Both the position numbers and the translations under genes were made by a program. 64,000 bases of DNA. Origin: Chrysoperla carnea (lineage: Eukaryota; Arthropoda; Insecta; Neuroptera; Chrysopidae). The stretch covers positions 100,000,368 to 100,064,367 of the forward strand of contig NC_058337.1 of NCBI RefSeq assembly GCF_905475395.1, written 5' to 3'. Every line of letters starts with the position of its first letter. Position 1 is the stretch's first letter. Below are positions 38,867 through 52,547 of the stretch, piece by piece. The notes beneath the pieces were generated by a model. It saw only the letters and a list, made by a program, of their open reading frames with translations, was not told the DNA's origin and searched no databases.

Positions 38867-39374
38867 TTAAGGTAGTACCAGCATGGTATTTGCAGTTTCT
38901 ATGTTAAAGCAATGGTACAATTTTTTTTTCGACAGAATTTAACGAAAAATTAAATTTAAGATTTTAATAATGCTTACTATTAATTCCCAAAGTTTCAGAA
39001 ATTTTGACCGTTTAAAATGGGAAATAATTATGCCAACGTCCCAATTTCGATCAATTTACGTCAAAATTAATATCTCGAAAGTGAAAATTAATTTCTAAAT
39101 TTTTTTTTTAGAATTGTATTGTATAAACATTTTTTTCTACTTTTTCTTCAATATATAATAATATCATAAAGAATAGTTGGAGAGACCGGACATTTTACAT
39201 GCTTTAAATGGGACATGACCCTCAAAATCGCGAACTTTGTCTTTAAATATCTCGCGATCTAAACGGTCAAAAATTATGAAATTTTAGGAATTCATAAATA
39301 AAGCTATTATAAACCCGAGAAAAAAAATTCGGCCAAATCTGTCGAAAAGTGATTTCATGCTGGTACTACCTTAA
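38867..39374. mobile_element. 500-bp TTAA-flanked MITE, copy 1 (piggyBac-like)
   Basis: A 500-bp unit (38871-39370) with perfect terminal inverted repeats GGTAGTACCAGCATG / CATGCTGGTACTACC, flanked by TTAA at 38867-38870 and 39371-39374. TTAA targets are diagnostic of piggyBac-type (and Kolobok) transposons. A second copy of exactly 500 bp lies at 59638-60137 and differs at only a handful of bases. No coding capacity, so mobilised in trans if active. Confidence 0.9.
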
Positions 39375-39798
39375 GGGATTTTAGGTAATAATAGTTAATA
39401 TATATAAACGGTTACAAATGTACCTACTTCATGTAATGCAACGCGAATCATTTTTGAATTGAACCTCTTCAATTTTCTTAAAGGGCCACAAGATGTTGGT
39501 CAGCAACAAAGATCAAAGAAGTTTTTAAGACGAGAGCTAATTACAACTAAACTTTCCTGTAAAAAACTTTGTCTAAGTACCCATGTTTCTGGCTACCATG
39601 ATATTCATTTGAATAAAAAAAAAGTAATTACAAGTATGTAAGTCAAATCATATTTATTTATTAAAAACTGTTGCATATCTTTACTCCCTGTTGAACATAT
39701 TAAAGTATATTCCAGAATATTATTAATATTATATAAATAATATTTTACATTTTAGCCAATAATGAAATCTGTTATAGTATGTATAGGCTAGTTAAACT

Positions 39799-40362
39799 AA
39801 AATTTTTCGAAGAAGCAAGCTGGAAATCGTTTTAATACCTTCATTTGGTCCCAGTTACGTGAATTCTGAGTTTGCCTAATCCCAGGAAGTGTGCATAACT
39901 TTTGGGAACCAAATATCTGCAAAATTTTTGCTCTTTTTTCAGTTTGTCGCTTATAGCTCGAAAACGGTATGTCCGACCTGGTGTTCCCAACAAACAGTGC
40001 CAACATTAATGTGGCATTTCAAAATATGGTAGGCCAATTAGAAAAAAAAAATGTTGAATTGCTGACTAATTTCGTCTTAAAAAATTCAGCCATGAATTTG
40101 AAAATTGAGATATCCATATCAGCTCTATTTTTCGGATCTACCACTGAACCGACCTGTGCTTATTGGACGTAAAATTTAATTCAAAATAATATCGTTTTTG
40201 AAAAACTGAAAAAAAGCTGAAAAAACTGCAAAAATTTTGCCTTTGGCTAAAGTTATGTATACTTCCTGGGAGTGGGCAAACTCGGACTACACGAATTAAG
40301 GACCAAATGAAGGTATTCAAACGATTTCTAGCTTGCTGGAAATTAATTCTTCGGAAAATTTT
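39799..40362. mobile_element. Foldback element with about 150-bp arms
   Basis: Arms 39799-39946 and 40203-40362 are inverted copies sharing ATACCTTCATTTGGTCC, CCAGGAAGT and GCAAAATTTTTGC-type blocks, with a small extra insertion in the right arm near its end. A centre of about 255 bp has no ORF of note. The overlapping short ORFs on both strands are a by-product. Target duplication not resolved. Confidence 0.8.
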
Positions 40363-43300
40363 AATTAATTTTTTTAATTTCGAAATTTTCGAAAGTATCT
40401 TCTAGAATTTTTTCCGTTTTACGAAACTGTTTCACAAGACCACTAGTACCACCAAATTTACTACTACTTATCTTTTGTAGTTTTGGAGAAAATGGACACC
40501 AAAGTTTTGTTCTTTTGTGGTTTTGGCGGTTTGAAAAAGTTTTAAAGAAAGATGGCAGCCCCTTACCTTTGATGAGAAGTTACAGTTTTATCTATGACAC
40601 TAACCGAACATGAGTTATCGCGAAATTTAACGAACACCATACTGTGTACTGGATTGAGGGAATAGAAACATTAGCAATAGTTTTGGCGATACCCACAACA
40701 ATTCTGATGGATAGCCCTATTCAATACTATAATATTACCTATGTTAACTTAGATACTAAAGTATTTGTCTCTATACCATACCACCATTTTAGTAAACGCC
40801 ATACATTTCTTACCGTGTACACTTCGTAAATATCATGATAACAAAACAGGGATTTCGATTGGACAATAATAAAATTGTTTGATTTCATTTTTTGTCCCGA
40901 ATATAGAAATAGCACTGTCGCAACCAGAAAATATATATAATCAGTTTGTACACCTATATAATATAAAATATATGCAACATATATATATATTATAAATATA
41001 GTAGTAAGTTTATCGATAGTACAGATCTCTACATTTCCGTCATTTAACACAATATTATAATGATATTTAAAATGAATTTTAAACATTAACTATATAACAT
41101 TGGTTTGTTTTGTTGATGATGTATATGGAAATATAATAATAAATGGATGGTATGGTATGGTATATGGCGAATGGCAAGCGATATCAATGACAACGACGAC
41201 CGACGACGACTTGTTGGTTTTTAAAGTGATACTTTTCATATATACTGCAGAGGAAAATGACATTTGTTTGTCTTTTTTTATACATTTACCTTTAGCTACG
41301 ACAAAATAACTACGGAATGTAGAGGAAATGGGTTAAATTTGAAAATATGAACAAGTTTTTATAATTTTATGAACAAAAAAAACCTAGAATATTTACTTTA
41401 TAAATATTACTTAATAATTATCTAGAATGTTGGTTGTCTTCCGACTACCTAAAAAATTGAAAACAAATAATAAGAATAAATATACATGTTATTAAAATCG
41501 TAGCGGAATCGCGAAAGTACTCGAAAACTAATGATTTTGGATAAAAAAGGTTTTATACATAAATTTTAAAATGAAGAAATTTTGGTACATATTTTTAAAC
41601 TTACCTTGACTTTCAAGGTTATTAAAAGTATCTTAAGCATAAATAACAATGCTGTTTCTCATAAAAATCCCACAATTTTTGCTCCATTTTTTCGTGAATA
41701 GATTTTACAGAAATTTATATCCAAATTCTCATTACTTACATTTTCTATTGTATTCTTTCATTTTGTAGAGAAATTATGTAATTTACAAGTTTTGCCTATT
41801 TATTTCTATTATTATATTTGCAATATATAACTTACAGATGTTCGCTTTAAATGTCTGCGTATTGTATTCGGTTTTGATTTTTTTTGAATAACTTTATAAT
41901 TCAAAGTCCTTTAAGTTTTATTTCTTCTGTCTCTTTTTGGTTTTGGGCAATAGTTTACTTTTTAAAGCCCTTGTAAGTCATCATTCAATTTTAGCTTCTT
42001 TAACTAGGGTTTCCAACTCAAAATTTTGGAATGTCTGGATATTGTTTGAATATATCTAGAGATATTTATTCAATACTCCAATATAAGAAGATCGTTTACC
42101 GTGAAAGTCTCCAGACTAAAACCTGGAAGGTTGGTAGCTCTACTTTTAACTTTTTACTTAAAGCGTTTTTGTAAAAGTCATTATTTTTCGGATTCTTTTG
42201 CTGTTTCGTTATTTTTCTGACGAACTGAATATGCAAGGTTCCTTTATCCTTTGGTTAAAGTTTAAGACGCTCCCTCATATCCTTAATGTAATTGTTTTTT
42301 GAAATACCGTTTCCAGGCATCACGAGCTTCCTTTAGTAAATGGTACTTCGTCAATCACTGAGCGAATTAAACACTTTACAATTAATTTCAATCTCATGAA
42401 GTGAACTTGAAATGTTCAATCTTTTCGCTGGCCTGAAATTCATTTAAAAAAAAGGGTGTATGTATTTAGAGCCAAATGTATCAATTCAGTATCAACACAA
42501 GCAAGAATTTTTCGACATGTGTTAATAAATCTGTGAATGGGCGTCAACTTGACGCCAAAGTTCTCGCAATGTTAATGATAATTCTGCAATATATGGATTC
42601 TCATCGAAAACAGATCTTGAGGTTCATTTGGCATGAATATTATGTGATTAAAGAGCGCATTCAAAGATCTTGCGGGCCACATATAGCTCGAAGGTCGGGG
42701 ATTAATCTGCCTTGATGCAAAAATTATTTTTAAAGAAGACATTCTATGGACATTTTTACAAAGATTTAGATCCTTTTACTATAAAGATGATAGCTTATCT
42801 CAAGGATGTATAGCTTAGCTCTTAGTGTGTTTAAATATTCTCTCTACCAACCCCCTCAATTCCTTGAATTTTTTTTGAATAATATTTTCCAGTTTTCTGG
42901 CTACAAACCAGTCTTATTCATAAGACACTTATTGTTAGATTAATTACCTTAATAAAAATAGACAAAATATTGTACCGTTTCTTTTACATTTGATTAGTAA
43001 CTTTTGCTCGGAACAAATTGATCCCTCTGTTCGAAAAGTATCTGAACAAAACAATCATACTAAAGTTTACAATCGATGAAATGATTTGAGTTATGGAATC
43101 TGTTGAAATTGATCGAACACTTCACGCATTTCTAATGGTAGTATACTTTGCGATCAAAAACAATTGGTTATTCTACCTCCCTCCCAATGTATAAAGTTGC
43201 ACTTAATTTGTTAATGAATCTGATAATTTCTTACGCCTAGAAACGTTATTTGGATTAACTACTAATTTAAGACAGCTTTTTTAAATTGTAATTATCTTTA

Positions 43301-44819
43301 TATACGACTGACTGACTTCGTCTAAAGAAGAGATCCATCAAATGTGTGTATGTTTGTTAAAAATATATTTTTACTTTTAAGCATTTTAAATGATGAAAAA
43401 CTGAAGGAGCTTAAATCATGAAGCGTATAGCAGTATGGTACGTAATGTATATTATAAGGTAAGGTATATTTTATAGTAGTTACGTGCAGTAATACACACG
43501 TGATGATGAAAAGATAAAATAATAATTAAGGGCAAATTAAAAAAAGGAAAATCACGTTGTGATTCTTTTCTGTATATTATATATCGTAGTAGTAAATGCC
43601 TTTTCAAATGTATTAGGTGCGAAGCTCTTTTCCATTCACCATGCTTTTGTATTTTTATGTTAACAAGTAAATGACAGAGTTGTATTTAATATTCGTTTTC
43701 ATTTCAAATTTTCGAAAATTTTTTAAATTTCGTTCGCAAATATTTTCAGTAGGTACCATTCATGCAGGAAGAATATAGCGCAATTCCAAGTTTTCCACGA
43801 TTAGTTTGGAATGGTCACTATATTTTTTCAAAATTCGGTGAGATTTTTGGTGCTAATGTTTGTTCTATAAAACTGTATACTACCCTTGGAAATTCCTTGG
43901 ATGCCATGACCGACGTTTCCAGGATATTAACCAAGTTAACCTTAGATGAGAATTCTCAAAGAGGCTAGCAAAGCTATTGCATAAAAGCGAATGTTTTTTT
44001 TTTTGCACAAAATTTTAATATAAGTTAATTTTGTAATGAATGACTTTGTACAATATGGGTAATAAATTAATTGTTGCTGTAATAATGGAAAATTTTTTTT
44101 TCGTTAGTTATTTTTAAACTTTCATCAATTACAAAACTAACCTTCACATCAAAATTTAATGTTTCACTTAAATATAATTACCAAAGCGAATATTCAATGG
44201 AAAATAAATGATGTATGGTGTTATATTTTCTATTGTTTGTAAATTGATATTTAATAATTTAAAATATTGTGCTGTAATGGGTTTTTAAACTACATGTACA
44301 ACACAAATTTTGACTACTTATCTGTTAAAATTTTGTCAAGAATGTTTTACCTCAGCAAATTTTTGTCTGTTCTTCTGACAATGTTATACAATTAATCCAG
44401 TGGCGGATTTTCCAATTAAGCCGAATACGTACCAAGGTATATATAGCATATAACGTTTTTAGAAACATTATATTTATAATGTTTTTAGAAATAGTAAAAA
44501 ATTTAAATTGTCTTTAAATGTAAGAAAAACCTGCCAAAAATATTTATTCATTTTAATAAGTTTGTATGTATATCTTCCCTAATAATATAAAAATATATTT
44601 ACTTGTTTTTTTCTATATTAGGGATAATTTCTGAAAGTATGAGACTGATTTTGATCAGTGTGTTGGATCTGTCTTAGTGTCACCAGTAACATAAGCTTTA
44701 TACTGTCGAAATTATTAAAAAAAAATACAGCCATCATCTTTATTTTGGGAAAACAAAAATTTCAAAATAAATTGACCGTATAAGATATATTTATACTACA
44801 AGATACACTATGATTACGT
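40363..44819. other. Non-coding interval
   Basis: No supported gene. 40440-40560 has a 'ccactagt...caccaaagttttgt' block that also occurs near 650-710 and 8120-8200, so it is another dispersed repeat fragment. ATGGTATGGT microsatellite near 41143. A 79-aa ORF at 42476-42715 is less AT-rich but has no domain I recognise. A local duplication of TTTTTAGAAA sequence lies near 44457-44490. Confidence 0.4.
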
Positions 44820-45490
44820 ACGGTTAGGGTGACTGTCGTAGGGCTTGCTTAGACTATAGGATCCGTTGTGATACCGAAAAGCAGGTTGATCCATCCACGG
44901 CCTCCACTCCATGAACTATTTGAATCTGTTTAAGAACAGCAAGAGTATTTTCACGTAAACGAACTTCAAGTCGGAGAAATCGTCAAAGAAAAACTGACTC
45001 AAATGAGTCCATCTCCTCATGTCAAGAATTGGATTGTTTCAGAGAAGAAGAATCATCGTATCCTCCTATCCTGCTATGGCAGATCCTGAAATATTCGTGA
45101 TGCGTTGGTGGGCGACATCGTTCAGCGTGCCTTCCGCCTAGTCCGTGCCTGTAATAGTCACAACGATTTTGCTTATAGAGACCTTTTGAAGCGATGTGAG
45201 GTCTTCGGAACGTTTACGATTATACTCATACCATGCCTATCTTCTAGTACCACAAATGCGTTTCTATCTTCATATATGATTGGCCCTTCTTAATGTATCC
45301 TCATTCAGAAGCAACTTGCAGCTCACGAACGGAACTTCCGGATGCCTATTGATGTATGTGTCCAACTGCCTTATGTCATTTCTAGTAAGCTCGCCGGCTC
45401 CTCAATTCTTTGGAATATTCCTATGTTCCGATACGCATATCAGGTTAATTCATTCGTTCCGTCTGCTCATTTAAGAGCGTTAAACACACT
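44820..45490 (-). mobile_element. Non-LTR retrotransposon remnant, copy C
   Basis: Minus-strand relative of copies A and B. It aligns with B from the 3' untranslated side ('ggttagggtgac', 'ttgtgataccg') through the C-terminal tail and into the eroded RNase H region near 45400-45460 ('ggaatattcctatgttccga' is the reverse strand of the HRxIPxN motif region). Multiple stops and indels. Plus-strand ORFs 45105-45293 and 45280-45474 are antisense shadows. Confidence 0.7.
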
Positions 45491-46904
45491 ATAAAGTATA
45501 CTACAATTTATGTAGCCTCTGATATTCTTAACATTTCAACAGAACGTCATTCATGAAAAAAACTATAAAATACCTCTTTATAATATTAGTGTAGATAGAT
45601 TGTTCAAACAAAATTATTAAAATAAATAGTTATTTTAAACAGCTTTTTCTTCTTGTACCTCTTAATACCTCTATGCGAGACTCCGTAATAGTAACATTTT
45701 TGGAATAGATTTTCATGTTTTTAATTTGGAAACTATTATACTTATCTACTGCAGCTTCAAGAGATTTTAAGTGAAATTAGTAGTCAAAAAAATTAATTTT
45801 GCAGCTTTATTGTTACAAAGCTATTCTTTATTAGTTTGTGAAAACAAAAAACACGCAAAATAATATATTTGAACAATTTTCTATGCATATGCTACATATT
45901 CATTATGTATATAAGCCAAATATTAGATATAGAGTCAATTTCTGTTTTCATGCATTTAATCTTCGATTTAATGGTTCAAAAGGCTCTAAAATGCTTAAAT
46001 AAGCTAACAAATCCGATTCTGTAGCGCAGATATTTTTAATGTTTTAAAAACGTTTCTCATATAAACAAAAAATTTTATATATTATTTTTATAGTAATATC
46101 AAAGATTTTATAGCTGTTAATATTTATAAGAGAGAAGTGGTGCCAATCCAACCGAAACTAAACTGTCGACACCTTCATGCTACACTTTTTTTTAAAAAAA
46201 TGTTTCCATCTGTGTTTTACTTACTACCAACTAACAAAATAAATAAAAACCTGACATGAACATTCACGTATCCTCTGTATATTGAATAAATATGGGAAAA
46301 ACGGAACATATAATTGTATTATATTCTTTGATTTTTCTAATAATTGGTGTGCATTTCTCGTAATATTTTACATCATAATAAAATGCGAAAAATCAGGCCT
46401 TCTATTTAAGAAATCAGTAATGGGACAATACGAAATTATGTATAGTAAAATATACAAATATTTTCAGAATATTTAAAAACTGATATCAGAGGAAATGTCA
46501 CTCTAATTGGAGCCTGGCAATTTTATGAGGGGGAAACTAAAGTTAAAGAAACGGCAAGAGAAAAAATGAAGGTATTAAACAACTGAGTACCGATGTTGGA
46601 ACTATTTAGAATTACTTGTAAAGATGTTAAGTTTTATCGAATTTCTTAAAATACGCAGATTTATGACAATTTTTGGTGAACTGCTCACAATATCAATATT
46701 TATGCTACATATTGATTGGTAGAAACCATTGTAGTAGTATTGATTGGTTTAAACCGTTCTGTAGTATAATTAATACATTTGGTAAATATAGAAGGGCTTA
46801 CAAAATCTTACCAAAAAAAAATTTTTATTTGGTAAATATGTTTTCATATGTTTTGTGTTCCTTCGCTTTAATAATATTAATAATAATAAAAAGAGGAGTA
46901 TCGC

Positions 46905-47475
46905 AAATGGGTACCTAGCAAGGGCTCCTTTGTGCTCTACTTGAGAACAATAACTGTCATCTGAAAACGAAACGTCTTTGAGTAAGAGATGCTATTTTAA
47001 ACAGATACAGCTACAGGATTCTGTCAACGCCAGGCGCCTCCGAAATTGCTCCTAGGATTGATAGATTCAAGGTTTCGAACTCGAACATGTTATAGCTCGG
47101 ATCATCACAGACCCTAATGTTAGGAAGGTGGTAGTTCAATCGACATTGCCCTGTTAAAAGTCCCACTAAAACCTTCCTCAGATGTGTTTAAGTGACTTTC
47201 ATCCGAGCACAGTCGAATGGCTCAGCTATAGTTCCTTGATTCGGTAGCTTCCTTATGTTGTCCATTCATATACTGCTGTCTTCTTTTTATGAGACTAACA
47301 GGCTCAGGTGAAAGGGATGTTTAAGACGATTCCTCTCGTGCCAATGAGACCGTTACTTTGTTTTCTTTAACGTCAGAGTGTTATGGCACATTGATCAGCC
47401 CGATTGTGTTGTTCAGTGCTAGACTAACTTACCACATAGTTTCATCCCAGACTGAAGTGAGGAAATGAGGCATTC
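46905..47475 (-). mobile_element. Non-LTR retrotransposon C-terminal fragment, second family
   Basis: A GC-richer block whose minus-strand translation near 47070-47165 reads LLTGQCRLNYHLPNIRVCDD. This corresponds to the LLTGHCxLNxHLxxxGLxxDxxCRxC segment that follows RNase H in many insect non-LTR elements; the expected cysteines are mostly gone. Upstream sequence (47190-47260) keeps only short matches. Unrelated in sequence to copies A-C. Inactive. Confidence 0.65.
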
Positions 47476-48234
47476 TAATTGTAAAATTGGTAGTTTGTCT
47501 CAACCCCTAACACACATGTATCGTTAATAATGTTTCTTTAGTTTGTATATAGAGGTACAAAACATATAAATAACACATAGGTGAAGGAGTACTCTACTAT
47601 AAACATAGGTGCAGTTTTTTTTCTGTTAGTAGAGTTTTTATTTTTAACACATCAACACTCTCTGATATGTGTTTTTTTCTCTCACTCATACTACAACTAA
47701 ATGTTATAAGTGTGTCACTAATTAGGAGTCGCATTAGTACTTAATAATATGATCTCTTCTCTATAATAACATTTTAATGTTTACACCTCGAAGTTCACAT
47801 TTATATGTAGACTAGGTATATTATAGTAGACATATACTATAGTGAAGACGTGTATATTGTATGTTATGTAGACATAGTAATGTTAACGCTTTAATATATT
47901 TGGTACTTAATGGTAATGAAATAGCGTAAGAAAAATGTTGTATTTCTTCCCGAAAATTAGCGATATCCGAGTAAAAAGGGATCAAAATTATAGCAATTGA
48001 AGCAAGAAAAAGATCAACAAAGTATGGGATTATTTATAATTTAACCGAGTTTTAATAAAACTCAATGGAACGTGTTATTTGGGCCGCTTATAAAAATGTT
48101 TGATCATAACGAAGGTATGAAATTGTTATTATAAGTAAACTCGTCATTACAGTCGAGGGACCGTTCTCTGGTAAAGTTTTTTAGTCTAAAAGGCCTCCCT
48201 TCCGACTGTGTTGACGATTTTACTTATAATAATA

Positions 48235-48605
48235 ATAGGGAATCGGACTAAATTGTTTTTATCACTTCAGATGAAGAATTCTCATTTCACGAATACAAAA
48301 GTGAAGTTTGTTTTAAGAAAGTTTTACTAGTATGCAAGATATGAACGTTTAAAATTCCTAATTAAACAAAGAGGAAGATACCCACTAGTGACGTCGTACG
48401 TGGAAAACGCCATAGAGATTACATATAAAACGTTGTTTTGCTAAAAGGAGATGGGTAACCTTTGAATGAATCTTCGATTTGCTTATACCGTTTTTTAATC
48501 AATTTTAATTTCACTTTCAAATTTTGTCCTAGTATCAAGTCTAGTTTTATATTTTTATGGCTAATATAGCCAATTCGACATCAGGATTATCCCCTATTTT
48601 AGATG
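48235..48605 (+). repeat. Dispersed copy of the 55-kb repeat
   Basis: Nearly the same sequence as 55015-55385: 'aggaatcggactaaat'-type start, 'cacttcagatga', 'cctaattaaacaaagaggaa', 'gatacccactag', 'ttgctaaaaggagatgg', and an end at 'ttcgacatcaggattatccc'. The unit recurs in tandem at 55.5-56.0 kb. Non-coding. Confidence 0.85.
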
Positions 48606-48926
48606 ATAATATTTTTTTGTTTCATACATTATAGAGCGTGATTTTCTTGTCTTCGAGGTTTTAGCTTTCGAACTTAAAATTATTTTGGTGATACTATTTT
48701 GCGATAGAATATAACAAAAATATATATATTTTGAAATGTGCTAATTAAGCCCATTCATTTGAAACTTTACAAAAAATGTGCATGTATTCATTTCCTATAA
48801 AGGGCACATAGTACATTTAATGTGACGTCATATAGCCTATAACCAGCGGATGATCAAGACGCTTCCAACGATACCTAATTTGTCAAATTATGATAAGTAG
48901 TTTGAAAATTATGGAGGAACAGATGA

Positions 48927-48948
48927 ACATACATACATACATACATAC
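48927..48948. repeat. (ACAT)n microsatellite
   Basis: About five and a half ACAT/CATA units. A simple tetranucleotide repeat within non-coding DNA. Confidence 0.9.
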
Positions 48949-49917
48949 CTGTCAAACGAATAGGTTGCCGCGATTTCTATTGAAAAATAAAATTACAGAT
49001 TTGTTTTCCATATTTTTCTAATTTAAAAAGAAAATATTGGTTGTTTAGTCCCAACACTCCCGAATCTATTTTAAAAGTTCCTGATATCTCTTTTGGATTT
49101 AGAATCGATTTACTCCAAAGTAACTGAATAGTGGGTTTAGTGACCAGTTTTAGTTAGAACACATAGTTCATTCATTCATTACCTTTATAATAATAATTTA
49201 ATGTTTATTAAAGAGGACTAGGGATGGTGTTCATATTATTCTAATGCACACACCTAGTTAACAAAACAACATCGGTATAGACTCTGATGTTGATCGTGTG
49301 TGTACTATTTCTATTTTAATTTAACTTAAATTACTGCAATAAAATATTTTTACATACCTACTTTATATTTCTTTAACAACTACATTAATATCCCCTTGTT
49401 GCGTTGTTGGTTAATCAAAAGAATAAAATTTTCTTAAATATGCCGCACTGAGGTCTCATTTAAATTTTCTTAGGTTAAGTTGTAGTTTTAATGAAATTAG
49501 ATGAAAATTTTTGAAATAATACCTAATTACATAATTTTTTAAATTAACGATCGAAAAAATAATAATTTAAATATATAGGTAATAAGTAATGTTATGTAGC
49601 AATTTCCAATCCCATATCGTATAAATGCGGTCTATCAAATCCAGTCGTTGCCCAAGTCTTAATTTGCCAGCTAAGAAAATAACCAAGCTCTAACCAAATC
49701 TAATATACAAAGTCTTGGTTTGTGAATTTTACCCAAAGCTAACCACATCGAGTCTTGACCTTGAACACTTTTAACAAGCCAATTCTTGGTCTACCATATT
49801 GCATTTCAAATTAGTTGTTGTCCTTCTATTATATTTACATGGTCACATGTTATATTTGTGTTTTTTAACATGTTTATAGGCCCCGAGAAACATTTAGTCA
49901 ACTTAATCTAGTGATAG

Positions 49918-50690
49918 GGGGGCATAGAACTCCAGCGGGGACATATTTAGCTCAAAACTTTTTTGAAATGATTTTCTTGGCTTCAAATTGCCATCTTGTA
50001 TAGATATTTTTGATCGCTGAATACGAATTAGATATCAGATTACATGGATTCTGTCATGTATTCCGAAAATCGTATATCATTGTTGACAGAAAATTCCACT
50101 TTTTGGTACAAAAACAGCAAACTAAGTATTTATCGTTCAAACTGTGCTTCAGGAGCTATTCTCGGAGGAGCTGTACTGGCAGGAGGTCGCTGATTGCGAA
50201 TCCGATGTCAGATTACACGGATTATGTAACGTCTTCCGAAAATCGTGCCAGTTTTACCAGTAACTAAAAATTAAACAATTTTTTCTGAACATCTCTATAA
50301 AAACTATTAATACCTTGATATAATTGTGTAAATTATATTATTTATTTCTTACTACTTGCACATAAATTTTTGTATTATTTTGTGTTGTTCCGTAAACAAA
50401 TAAATAAATAAATAAATAAATGTAAAATTTGGTATTTCCAACGTCGATATTTAATAATTTTTTGTGCCAAAATTCTTAGCTAAAAATGGCACGATTTTCG
50501 GATGACGTAGCTGAATCCGTGTTAGTTTGCTGTTTTTGTGCCAATTTTGTGCCTGGAATTTTCGGTCAAAAATAGAACGATTTTCGGAATTTGTTTAACA
50601 TGAAGCCGGGTTCGTATTCTGAGATCAAAAATACCTCCTACATTTTAATAAATTTTGGGAGACGTATGGCCCTCCGCTGGCGCTCTATAC
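49918..50690. mobile_element. Foldback element with about 200-bp arms
   Basis: The left arm (49918-50120) and right arm (50466-50690) are inverted copies. Paired blocks are CCAGCGGGGACATA with the reverse of CCGCTGG, ATTTTTGATCGCTGAATACGAA with ATTTTTGATCTCAGAATACGAA, and ACAAAAACAGCAAACTAA on both sides. The interior holds an extra direct copy of part of the arm (50187-50265) and an (AAAT)n tract at 50397-50421. The ORF at 50010-50267 reads through arm sequence and is not a gene. Confidence 0.75.
50397..50421. repeat. (AAAT)n microsatellite
   Basis: Six AAAT units inside the foldback element at 49918-50690. It may be the tail of a separate retroposed fragment trapped in the element. Confidence 0.9.
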
Positions 50691-50699
50691 AAGTGTGCT

Positions 50700-52014
50700 A
50701 AATACTCCTTGGAGTTCTACAATTACGTTACAAAAAGTTTACCTAAAGTCGGTGCTGTTTCCCAACTTTCCCAATATCGACACTTTTTTCCGGCTTAGTT
50801 ACAGTATTACTACTAGACGTTTCAAATCCAAGAGATCTGCGACGGGTGGTTTGAACGAAAAAATTTTTACTTACAACCAGACCTGTGCTTAAAAAAAACC
50901 AGATATGTAGGTTTTGCCTCAGATCTGACAATAATTTCGTCCAGACTAGAACCAATGTCTGTCCAGCTATTATTTTTGATATAGAATTAAAAACTTTGTA
51001 TGTTTTGAATTTTTAATGAACAAACTTTTCTATACCTACTAAAAATTATGAAACATAATTATGTAACACTCTGTAGTCACTGTGACAAATATAAATATGC
51101 AGATAAAAAAAAACACCGTGACAACACCTTACAACAGTTTTGATAAACTGACATTTAAGTATATTATTATAATACCTATGTTAGCTTTATTTCAGTCTTC
51201 ATCATCGTATTAATATGCTTTAAAAAAATTTCTTTTGCTTAAAAAAATGTACTGAAATGGAAATATATAATAGGCGCAAACCAGAATGTATAAAAGTGTT
51301 GTGTTAACGCCTTTTTTACCTTATTATTTATATTATTATTATTAATATGATAAATTATTTTATGTTAATATTTAAACAAATGGATATGTTTCAAACAACA
51401 CACAGAAATAAATATCAATGAAAGGCGGATTTTTTTTTTAAAATTTTTTCTTCTCAATAAAAAAAGGATCTTCAATGTATGTGACTTGTTGAGGAATTCT
51501 TTATCTGTCATAAAGAGAGATCTTTTGTATTATGAATTTTTTGACAAATGAGTGTTTCTTTGTGGTTTGTGTCTTTATAGTTTTTATTTGAGACATTTTG
51601 TAAATAATGTTTTATTGACCCTAGATGTTGACGCATATTTCTGTAATGTGTTTTAGTTAATACTACTTCCTTCTTGGCATTAAATAGCAACTAGTGGAGG
51701 GAATGCGTTGCCATTCTTTTTTAAATATTATTTAGCATGCAATTTTTTTAAATTTGTATTGAAGATTAATATAATTAGGCGAAGAAATTTAACACAAAAA
51801 CAAAATCCAAACCGAAGTTTCAATAATTTAGACAAATAAATATAATGAAGGGTTTTTGGGAAAAATTACCGTAGTAAACGTTGTTCTATTTCAAGGGGAG
51901 TATCTCACTGAGTTCTTAAATTTTACTTTGACTTGCAAGGTAGTTTACAAATAATCACAAAAAATCAACATCCTGTTTATAACGGATAAGTGATAAAAAG
52001 TAATTTTAAAATAA
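50700..52014. other. AT-rich non-coding interval
   Basis: No gene recognised. ORFs on opposite strands at 50695-50892 and 50743-50955 overlap and have no domain. The rest is low-complexity AT-rich DNA. Confidence 0.4.
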
Positions 52015-52547
52015 ACAAGTGAAAATCAACAATTGACTGAGTTAACTGTTGAAATACCATGTTTAGACTGTATTGGTTACACTGTCACATTACACATACA
52101 TAACTGATATTCTCATATAATAGATACTATATAATTTGCGCTGGAAACAGTGATGTTTACAAAAAATGTTTCGAACGAAAGTTGTTTATTTTTTTATAAG
52201 AAACATTTTTACATTTAAACTTTTGTTCTATCTCAAACGGTTTATTAGATGGAAGACCTAACTGACCTGATGTTGCCCATTTACGAACTCGACCTCATTT
52301 TTTATGTCCTGAGCACGCTGTAAAATTTTCAACTTGATATCATTTTTCATTTTTGAGTTATCGTGTTGACAGACAGACGGACAGATGAGCAGGCGGACAG
52401 AGAGACATACAACCGAAAGTGGACTAATTAGGTGATTTTATAAATACCTATAGCAAAATTTTGTTCGTAGCATCAATATTTTTAAGCGTTAACTTGGGAC
52501 TAAACTTAATATACTATGATATATTTCATATATACATGGTATAAAAA
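52015..52547 (+). repeat. Dispersed repeat family A, copy 5 (near full length)
   Basis: About 533 bp from ACAAGTGAAAATCAACAATT to the terminal hairpin TATACTATG...CATGGTATA (52510-52542), which pairs with one T-G wobble. It contains the ACAGACGGACAG tract (52371-52410). Good match to copies 3 and 4. Non-coding. Confidence 0.85.

Noticed and set aside
42476..42715. 79-aa ORF, less AT-rich
   Set aside because: No domain or motif recognised on either strand; not listed as a gene.
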